Source: Bacteroidota bacterium (GTDB lineage Bacteria > Bacteroidota > Bacteroidia > SpSt-205 > S141-50). From it: a stretch of DNA of 12,554 bases. Shown in pieces: positions 7,195-12,554 of the stretch; the stretch's first letter is position 1; each line of letters opens with the position of its first letter. Made by a program: the position numbers and the translations under genes. Location: contig WFXK01000100.1 of NCBI GenBank assembly GCA_015490695.1, forward strand, positions 1 through 12,554, in the 5' to 3' direction. The notes beneath the pieces are model-generated. The model worked only from the letters and a program-made list of their open reading frames with translations, had not been told where the DNA came from and did not search any database.

Positions 7195-7470
7195 TTAAAA
7201 CAACAGCCAACGCATAAGGACTTTTTTATACTCTTCAAAGGCTTGTTGTCCTTGTGGTGTAATGGAAATTTCTGTTACAGGGCGATTAGATTCATAAAAC
7301 TTTGTTATGTTTATATATCCTGCTCGTTCCAGTTTTTTCAAATGTAAACTTAAATTTCCTTCCGACACTTCTAAGGTTTTTACTAAGGTAGTAAATCGTG
7401 CTTTTTTATAGCGGTTTAAGTGAACCATGATGCGCAGACGTACTGGGGCATGGATGATGGGGTCCAACAT
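7195..7470 (-). CDS. Small winged-helix transcriptional regulator (HTH_34-like)
   Basis: This 91-residue protein from ATG 7470 matches the winged-helix family with the N-terminal signature LDPIIHAPVRLRIM (residues 2-15). The helix-turn-helix region includes ARFTTLVKTLEVSEGNL and the recognition helix SLHLKKLERAGY (41-52). The wing has RPVTEISITPQGQQAFEEY (63-81), typical of the family. No ligand-binding domain is attached, so how it senses a signal is not evident. An in-frame ATG at 7515 would add 15 residues (MHLDKKRKICFFVKA), but the family normally starts at MLDPIIHAP and the longer form would overlap the divergent gene. It precedes the protease by 42 nt and is divergent from the LD-carboxypeptidase. 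It is likely to regulate itself and perhaps both neighbours. Targets are inferred from position only. Confidence 0.88.
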   Translation of the reverse strand: MLDPIIHAPVRLRIMVHLNRYKKARFTTLVKTLEVSEGNLSLHLKKLERAGYINITKFYESNRPVTEISITPQGQQAFEEYKKVLMRWLLF

Positions 7471-7509
7471 TGCCTTTACGAAAAAACAAATTTTTCTTTT
7501 TTTGTCCAA
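7471..7509. promoter_or_regulatory. 39-bp divergent control region between regulator and LD-carboxypeptidase
   Basis: This is the only gap between the regulator start (7470) and the preferred GTG start of the S66 gene (7510). It is A/T-homopolymer rich. On the minus strand AAAATTTG (7487-7494) matches TAnnTTTG in all but the first base, 16 nt before the regulator ATG. On the plus strand TTTTTTTG (7497-7504) also has one mismatch. Neither has a convincing -33 partner. Elements for the two genes would have to overlap, which suits autoregulation by the winged-helix protein. Confidence 0.35.
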
Positions 7510-8400
7510 GTGCATCTGCCACCTTTTTTAAAACCTAAGGACTATATTGGCATTGCTGCTACGGCGCGTTTCATTACAGAGGAACAAATTCAGGCTTTTA
7601 TCCAATTTCTTGATCGACAGGGACTAAAATGGAAACTTGCAGATAACTTAACTAAAAGATGGGGAATTTTTGCAGGTACTGATAAAGAGCGTATAGAGGC
7701 TACGCAAAAGCTTTTTGATGACCCTGCTATTAAAGCGATTTGGTGGGCAAGAGGCGGCTATGGCTCCTCCCGCATCCTCCATTTTTTAGATTGGAATAAT
7801 TTTAAGCGCCATCCGAAATGGCTTATTGGATTCAGCGATATTACTATGTTTCTTATGAAAGCATTAGACCTTGGTTGCGCAGCACTCCATGCCCCTATGG
7901 TTTATAAATTTAGTTGTAAAAAAATTTTTTGTTACAAAAAAACAATTCAATATCTTATGGAAGGAAGGTTAACAATACGATGGAAAACAAGCTACGCTCG
8001 TGTTTTAACATTTCAAGGTTTTGTAATTGGTGGTAATCTTTCTATATTGAGTCATTTGGTTGGACAGCCTATGAATGTAAAAGGCTTATTAAAAGACCAA
8101 ATTTTTTTTATAGAGGACACAGATGAGTATCTCTATCACATAGATAGGATGTTATGGCAGCTATATTATGCGGGTTGGCTTGGACAGCCCAAGGTAATGC
8201 TCTTAGGGGATTTTGAACCCGTTCATGACAATCCCGATATTGCTTTTCCTTTGACGCTTGAGAAGATGGTAACAGAAAAGATTGCTGTTCCTTTAGTAGA
8301 TGGTTTTCCTGTGGGGCATGGGGAGCAAAACCTCCCCATCCCCTTAGGGGTTAAAGCGCGATTAGAAGTAGTGGAGCAGCAAGCGACTTTAACGTATTAG
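7510..8400 (+). CDS. LD-carboxypeptidase (peptidase family S66, LdcA-like)
   Basis: This enzyme should remove the terminal D-alanine from murein tetrapeptides by cleaving the L,D bond, in cytoplasmic peptidoglycan recycling. From the GTG at 7510 it is 296 residues with no signal peptide. Motifs are PPFLKPKDYIGIAATAR (near residues 4-20), WWARGGYGSSRIL (78-90), LIGFSDIT (105-112, nucleophile S109), FFIEDTDEY (199-207, E202) and GFPVGHGEQNLPIPLG (265-280, H270). These supply the complete Ser-Glu-His set of the family. The frame stays open back to GTG 7420 and ATG 7450, but those starts overlap the regulator gene antisense, add sequence unlike the family and displace the conserved PPFLK start. 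ATTG or CTG starts nearby are less likely. The 3' end overlaps the convergent T9SS cargo gene by 12 bp. Substrate specificity is inferred from the family. Confidence 0.92.
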   Translation: MHLPPFLKPKDYIGIAATARFITEEQIQAFIQFLDRQGLKWKLADNLTKRWGIFAGTDKERIEATQKLFDDPAIKAIWWARGGYGSSRILHFLDWNNFKRHPKWLIGFSDITMFLMKALDLGCAALHAPMVYKFSCKKIFCYKKTIQYLMEGRLTIRWKTSYARVLTFQGFVIGGNLSILSHLVGQPMNVKGLLKDQIFFIEDTDEYLYHIDRMLWQLYYAGWLGQPKVMLLGDFEPVHDNPDIAFPLTLEKMVTEKIAVPLVDGFPVGHGEQNLPIPLGVKARLEVVEQQATLTY

Positions 8401-10533
8401 GGTTACGGTACCTACGCGTTGGATTTTCTTTCCGTTGAGTTGTTCTGCGGTAATCACGTAGACGTAGACGCCTTCGGGGCATGGGCTGTTCCATGAGGTT
8501 CTTCCATCCCATTTATCTATGCCGCTACCTTCCCAAATCAAGTTCCCCCAACGGTCATAGATTTGAATCGTGATGTTTTGTACACCTCTAAACACAGGGA
8601 AGAAGTAATCATTTAGTCCATCTGCGTTGGGAGTGAAGACGTTGGGTATCCAAAGTCCAAAGGGATTGATAACTTCTATGTATTTCAATACGGTATCTTG
8701 GCATCCATTTTCACTGATGACGGTAAGTAATACGGGATAGGTTCCCGCTTCGTTGAATTGATATTGTACTTGGGCTCCTTGTAGTTGCACCCCTTGGGGG
8801 AAGTCCCATAGATAGTCTCGGATAGGGTCTTGCGGATTGGCACTACCACTAAATACGAATTGTACAATGTCTGCAATGTTAATGCTATCGGGTGTGTAAA
8901 CGAAGTCGGCAACAGGTGGTGAAAGAAGGATTAAAGAAATTGGAGCGGTGGTTTCTAAATAACAGGGACCTTGTACGGCTACGTAGTAGGTTCCTGCTTG
9001 ATTACCTTGGAGTTGGAAGACAGAACCTTGTTGGAGGAGTTGTCCGTCTTTATACCAATAGTAGGTCCATTGGGAATCTTGTGGTTGGACGGTGAATAAG
9101 GCAGCATCGCCTTCACAAAGCAGAGAGTCATCCACGCTCAAAGTGGGATAAATGGAATCACCTTCAAGTACTTGGATAGGACCTAATTGGGTGGAGCAAG
9201 CTTCTGCGTAAGTGGTATCTATAATCCACACGCTATAGGTTCCTGTTTGTGTGACGGTGATAGAAGGAGTTTGGTCGCCTGTGCTCCATGCAATCACCCA
9301 TGAGGGTTGTACACCGCTAAGGCTTAGGGTTAAGGTTTGCCCAGGGCACAAAAACGTATCTTGTGCTGGGGTTAGTTGGGCTTGAGGGTAATCTTTAACA
9401 ATCAAGTATTGTTCTGCAGTGTCGCTACAGCCCCCACTGCTATAGATGTATTGGATAAGGTGTTGTCCTGCACCTATATTATTTAAATAAATGGTATCGG
9501 AAGGGAGGGGTTGTCCATTTACATAGAAAGTTCCTCCTGCGGGTGTTGCACCTGTGAGCGGTACAGCGATAGGGTCTAAGCAGTATACGCTGTCTGTTAA
9601 ATCAAATAAGGCTAAAACGCTTTGAGAGATAAAGGCAAAGTTTTCTGTATTGAAGTTATTCCAGTTAGGAAGTTCCCATTGGTTGGTTGCGGTTAAGTGG
9701 TTGGCTACAGAGGTTCTATTTTCCCATAGGGTTGTCCATTGGGCTAAGCCGTCTTTTACGGGGTCAGTAGGGTCATAGGTGAAACGAATCGTTGCCGAGG
9801 AAGTGCCCGCAACCTGCTTTACTTGATGATAATAATCAGGATTCACCAAGCAAACATCGCTGGCTTTTTGATTTCTATCCCATCCTTCTGTAGTAGGGTC
9901 TACATTCGCAAAACGAACAGCATATTGATTGGCAGTTGCTTGTTGTGGAATAATTTCTACGGGGCGATAGCGGAAAACAGGTGCAGAAGCCCCTACGGGA
10001 AACAAATAACTATTGGTGCTATTGGTATAGCGTACTAAATAGCCACCTAAATCACTGCTTACAAAACCATTTTGACGAATAATAGCACCTGGAGAAGGAT
10101 TGGTAACAATCATTTGAAAAGTTGTAGTTGCAAGCTCTTTATTTTCTAAATCTAATAGAACTTCCACGTAGGCGTTTTGTTGCAGGATTTTTTTATCGGT
10201 TCCACGTAGTAGTAGGCTATCAAAGCGGATGGGGGCATTTCCACGAATGTATTGTTGCGCACCATTGAGGATGACTGTGCCAATGATAGCGGTTCCTGTA
10301 GGGTAGTTATCTATGAACATGCCGTTTGCAGCATCGTTTTGTACGGTGTCAGAAGTATAGATAACGCCATCGTTAAAGATTTGTCCTGTGGTTTTGTTCC
10401 AGATACCGCCTTCTATATAAAGGATAGCACCTTCTTGGATAGTGAGCGTGTCACCATTGTTGGTAAGTTCTATTTTTTGTTGGGCATAAACGCCCCAGAT
10501 GCCGAGCATCAAGATTACAAGAAGGATTCGCAT
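8389..10533 (-). CDS. Secreted PKD-domain protein with T9SS type B C-terminal sorting domain
   Basis: This is a predicted cell-surface or secreted protein exported by Sec and then by the type IX secretion system. A signal peptide, MRILLVILMLGIWGVYA, ends before QQK (cleavage near residue 17). Residues 20-300 form a beta-rich N-terminal region containing YLFPVGASAPVFRYRPVEI (176-194), a segment common in large Bacteroidota exoproteins. Three Ig-like modules with Cys pairs follow at about 300-380, 381-458 and 460-537. A PKD domain at 538-622 has WDFPQG instead of the usual WDFGDG. The T9SS type B (gliding-motility-associated CHU_C) domain is at about 628-714, with IPNVFTPNADGLNDYF, YDRWGNLIWE, WDGR and GVYVYVI. 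No enzymatic domain is visible; an adhesin or structural role is inferred. The ATG is 2 nt after the stop of the upstream repeat protein, implying co-expression. Confidence 0.93.
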   Translation of the reverse strand: MRILLVILMLGIWGVYAQQKIELTNNGDTLTIQEGAILYIEGGIWNKTTGQIFNDGVIYTSDTVQNDAANGMFIDNYPTGTAIIGTVILNGAQQYIRGNAPIRFDSLLLRGTDKKILQQNAYVEVLLDLENKELATTTFQMIVTNPSPGAIIRQNGFVSSDLGGYLVRYTNSTNSYLFPVGASAPVFRYRPVEIIPQQATANQYAVRFANVDPTTEGWDRNQKASDVCLVNPDYYHQVKQVAGTSSATIRFTYDPTDPVKDGLAQWTTLWENRTSVANHLTATNQWELPNWNNFNTENFAFISQSVLALFDLTDSVYCLDPIAVPLTGATPAGGTFYVNGQPLPSDTIYLNNIGAGQHLIQYIYSSGGCSDTAEQYLIVKDYPQAQLTPAQDTFLCPGQTLTLSLSGVQPSWVIAWSTGDQTPSITVTQTGTYSVWIIDTTYAEACSTQLGPIQVLEGDSIYPTLSVDDSLLCEGDAALFTVQPQDSQWTYYWYKDGQLLQQGSVFQLQGNQAGTYYVAVQGPCYLETTAPISLILLSPPVADFVYTPDSINIADIVQFVFSGSANPQDPIRDYLWDFPQGVQLQGAQVQYQFNEAGTYPVLLTVISENGCQDTVLKYIEVINPFGLWIPNVFTPNADGLNDYFFPVFRGVQNITIQIYDRWGNLIWEGSGIDKWDGRTSWNSPCPEGVYVYVITAEQLNGKKIQRVGTVTLIR

Positions 10534-10535
10534 AA

Positions 10536-12479
10536 TTACTTATTGTTTAATTTTTTTCTTGCTTCAAAAGCATTCATTACTTTGATGCCTTGAGCTTTGG
10601 GATTTTTGAAGAAGGCTTTTTGGCTTCGGGGTTTTCCGTATAAAGTAGGTTTGAGGTATTTGCCTTTGTTGTTGGGGTATTTTTCCATTTCTACTTTGAA
10701 TTCTTTTTTGGCTTGTTGTGCTGCTTTGTCATTTCGTTCGGCGATAACAAGCCATGCGATTTCCATTCCGGGTTTTGCACCAGCAATAACAAATTGGTTG
10801 TTATGAATTTTTTCTTTTATATAGAGGTTTGCAGGGGCGCCTATAGGGGTTAGATGGTAAGAGAAGTTTGTATTTAGGGCTTCGAAGTAGTCAGGGAGTT
10901 CTACAATGGCTTCGCCGTTCTCATCTGCTTTTACAATACCTCTATAGAGGGTGTTGGGTTCAGGACCTTCAGCACAGAAATGGACTAAATATTTGTTTTC
11001 TGGGTCTAAGGGGTGGTCAATTACGAATAATTTAGTGGTTGCTGTTAAGGTGCTGTTGACGTGTAAATCTCCTTCTACCCATGCATGTCCCCAGAAGACG
11101 CCTGCGTAATTAGTGGAAAAGCCCAAGGTGCCATATATAGGGTCATAACCTAAGACGGCGACGCCTGTGCCTGTGATGGTAGTGATATTAGGTCCTGCGA
11201 ATGCGCCTAATACACCTACGGCGTCTGCAGTGGCGTTTGTAGTGCCGTAAACGCCTATTTGTCCATCGGAGGTGTTTCCGTTGAGTAGTCCTGCGCTACC
11301 CCAGACACCGAACTTAGGGACTCCGAGCGTGGCGTCGTTGGCGTCAGCCCAGACGCCTGCACTTTGTCCAAGCGCCCATAGTGCTTCTCCTGCTTGAAAG
11401 AGTCCGAATCCTGCGTAGTTAGTGGCGGTTACGGGGTGTGCTCCTCCTGTGAAGATGGCGCCTACACCAGCAGGGTCGCCGTTCCAAAAGTAGCCTCCAA
11501 AACCTTGGTTAGAGGTAATGGTTCCCTCTACACCAATCCCTTGAGCGCCTGTAGTAGTTACCACTCCTCTAACTCCTGTGCCTCCTGAAGCCCCTGTTAC
11601 TTGCCCATATACACCAAAACCGGCGTTTTGGTTAAAGCCTAATACAGCAGCGCTGTTTGCGTTACTGCTGTTTACTACACCTGCAATACCATAGACTTGT
11701 GCGGTAGTGTTTAGGTGTTCCCCTCTGATTGCTGCGGTTGTTGCTGTAGCAGAGTTTGTAGTAACCGACAAGCCATGGGTTGCTGCGGTATTGTTTTGTT
11801 CTATACGTACTCCTGCAACCCCTGTAACGTCGGTGTTTACGATGTGTACTTTAGAGGTTGGCGTTGTTGTTCCTACACCAAAACGTCCATTTCCACTAAA
11901 GGTCATTTGGAAGCCTGCCATAGCAACGTCGGTGTTCTTAATCAAAGTACCTCCTAATTCTACGAAATCTGCTACAATGCTTAAGCCATTACGCACTTGG
12001 ACATCTATTTCGTTATTGACGGCGTCGTATACTAATCCGTCGCCTGGTGTGAGGAGGCTATCTACGGCGCCTACATTCCATTGGGTTCCATTCCAAATGA
12101 GGATTTGGTTGGCTGCTGTACCGGGCATTAAGCGAATAGGGTCTGCTGTGACGCCTGTACCTAAGATAGGAGAAGTGGTGACAGCAACTTGCGTTCCCCA
12201 GTTATCACCAGGGACGGTGCCAACAACCCAGGAGTTTGTTGTTGCGTCCCAGACGAGGACTTGTCCGGAGGCAGTGCCGCTGATGGTACCGAAAACGCCA
12301 TTAGGGTCTACTGTAGCTAAGCGGGTTCCTAAGCCTGAATAAGCGCGGACACGTAAGTTCCCTCCTGCAACGTCTAATTTTTCTGTTGGTGCAGTCGTCC
12401 CTATTCCAATGTTTTGCCCATAAAGCCATAGGGCACTGCAAAAGAAGAAAAAGTAAACCCTTCTCATTGCTTTTTCCAT
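10536..12479 (-). CDS. Secreted fibre-like repeat protein with conserved IDHPLDP C-terminal domain
   Basis: This 647-residue protein has no enzymatic motif that I recognise. An N-terminal hydrophobic signal (MRRVYFFFFCSALWLYG, cleavage near 21) is followed by IGIGTTAPTEKLDV (24-37), a motif seen in Bacteroidota fibre-like proteins and echoed at 201-213 (GVGTTTPTSKVHI). Residues 250-470 are a Gly/Val/Thr-rich array of short units such as GVYGQV, GVRGVV, GVEGTI, GVWGSA, GVYGTT and GVLGAF, suggesting a beta-helical or trimeric shaft like a tail fibre. Residues 480-615 form a distinct globular domain beginning TKLFVIDHPLDPENKYLVHF, and I recall similar text at the ends of repeat proteins in several phyla. 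The tail (616-647) is Lys-rich. No T9SS type A or B sorting domain is evident. ATG 12479 is listed; ATG 12467 is also possible and gives a cleaner signal peptide. Its role as a surface fibre is inferred. Confidence 0.85.
   Translation of the reverse strand: MEKAMRRVYFFFFCSALWLYGQNIGIGTTAPTEKLDVAGGNLRVRAYSGLGTRLATVDPNGVFGTISGTASGQVLVWDATTNSWVVGTVPGDNWGTQVAVTTSPILGTGVTADPIRLMPGTAANQILIWNGTQWNVGAVDSLLTPGDGLVYDAVNNEIDVQVRNGLSIVADFVELGGTLIKNTDVAMAGFQMTFSGNGRFGVGTTTPTSKVHIVNTDVTGVAGVRIEQNNTAATHGLSVTTNSATATTAAIRGEHLNTTAQVYGIAGVVNSSNANSAAVLGFNQNAGFGVYGQVTGASGGTGVRGVVTTTGAQGIGVEGTITSNQGFGGYFWNGDPAGVGAIFTGGAHPVTATNYAGFGLFQAGEALWALGQSAGVWADANDATLGVPKFGVWGSAGLLNGNTSDGQIGVYGTTNATADAVGVLGAFAGPNITTITGTGVAVLGYDPIYGTLGFSTNYAGVFWGHAWVEGDLHVNSTLTATTKLFVIDHPLDPENKYLVHFCAEGPEPNTLYRGIVKADENGEAIVELPDYFEALNTNFSYHLTPIGAPANLYIKEKIHNNQFVIAGAKPGMEIAWLVIAERNDKAAQQAKKEFKVEMEKYPNNKGKYLKPTLYGKPRSQKAFFKNPKAQGIKVMNAFEARKKLNNK
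11070..11730 (-). repeat. Degenerate GVxG beta-repeat array inside the fibre-like gene
   Basis: Roughly a dozen units of about 15-25 residues share a G(V/I)xG core with hydrophobic and aromatic neighbours (YGIAGVV, FGVYGQV, IGVEGTI, FGVWGSA, IGVYGTT, VGVLGAF). Divergence is high at DNA level. One clear nucleotide repeat remains: 11101-11116 and 11410-11425 differ at one base in 16, and both encode TNYAG. Unit boundaries are by eye. Confidence 0.6.
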
Positions 12480-12488
12480 TTGTGGCTA

Positions 12489-12520
12489 CAAATATAACAA
12501 TTCCTCACAACTGATTAAAA
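12489..12520 (-). promoter_or_regulatory. Putative Bacteroidota-type promoter of the secreted-protein pair
   Basis: On the minus strand TATATTTG (12489-12496) matches TAnnTTTG exactly and lies 9 nt before ATG 12479. Exactly 20 bases further upstream is TTTT (12517-12520), a partial match to the TTTG -33 element. Transcription would start at roughly 12482-12486, leaving a leader of only a few bases for ATG 12479 or about 17 nt for ATG 12467. It would drive both the fibre-like gene and the T9SS cargo gene. Confidence 0.55.
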
Positions 12521-12554
12521 TCTGTTCAGGAGGTAAAACAAACCGTTGAGTTTA
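12521..12554. other. Window edge, no gene recognised
   Basis: These last bases lie upstream of the secreted-protein promoter. The plus strand carries AGGAGGT at 12528-12534, which could precede a divergent gene starting at or beyond the edge, but no start codon at a normal distance is visible. Nothing else is supported here. Confidence 0.3.

Noticed and set aside
7420..7509. N-terminal extension of the LD-carboxypeptidase from GTG 7420 or ATG 7450
   Set aside because: It is antisense to the regulator's first codons and unlike family N-termini, whereas GTG 7510 puts PPFLKPKDYIG at the expected start.
11707..12342. 211-codon open frame on the plus strand
   Set aside because: It is antisense to the Gly/Thr/Val-rich fibre-like gene, whose codon make-up suppresses antisense stops. 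The product has no recognisable motif and lies opposite a clear coding frame.
10536..12479. Prophage tail fibre
   Set aside because: The repeats resemble tail fibres, but the protein has a signal peptide, sits next to a T9SS cargo gene and no other phage gene is present.
12528..12554. AGGAGGT on the plus strand as the ribosome site of a divergent gene
   Set aside because: No start codon at usual spacing is visible before the edge (the nearest is TTG at 12546), and other genes here do not use strong Shine-Dalgarno sites. It may be chance.

Overview
The window is almost wholly coding and looks like the chromosome of a member of the Bacteroidota. One secreted protein ends in a type IX secretion system (T9SS) type B sorting domain, a domain essentially confined to this phylum. 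The GpsA sequence carries the Bacteroidota form of its signature (SAYLGDFLVT, MVAEGYFA). Two boxes upstream of genes match the Bacteroidota promoter element TAnnTTTG, and clear Shine-Dalgarno sites are not evident before the genes. Base composition is moderately AT-rich by eye. I cannot fix the order or genus. No tRNA, rRNA, CRISPR array, insertion sequence or prophage was seen, and there is no gene-free stretch of 300 bases.

Layout, left to right. (A) 1-3453, plus strand: a 5'-truncated TolC-family outer-membrane efflux protein, a periplasmic adaptor (HlyD/MacA type) and glycerol-3-phosphate dehydrogenase gpsA. They are joined by 4-nt and 13-nt overlaps, so they are probably translationally coupled. 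The inner-membrane pump is not in the window. (B) 3456-7470, minus strand: a compact run transcribed leftward. It encodes a small winged-helix regulator, an S41 carboxy-terminal processing protease, a Uma2-family putative nuclease, a YqgE/AlgH protein and a CorA-family metal transporter. Gaps are 0 to 42 nt. A good promoter match sits just before the protease and supports an ATG start at 7152. (C) 7510-8400, plus strand: an LD-carboxypeptidase of family S66, divergent from the regulator across only 39 bp. (D) 8389-12479, minus strand: two large secreted proteins 2 nt apart, a 647-residue repeat protein resembling a fibre and then a 714-residue T9SS cargo with Ig-like and PKD domains. They are led by a second good promoter match.

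Most of the window concerns the cell envelope: efflux, phospholipid precursor supply, periplasmic proteolysis, peptidoglycan recycling, metal import and surface display. The points most worth a second look are: the 647-residue protein with its distinctive conserved C-terminal domain and no recognisable T9SS signal, paired with a T9SS cargo; two promoters with the same spacing that place the start codon almost at the transcript start; and abrupt changes of synonymous codon choice inside the efflux genes.
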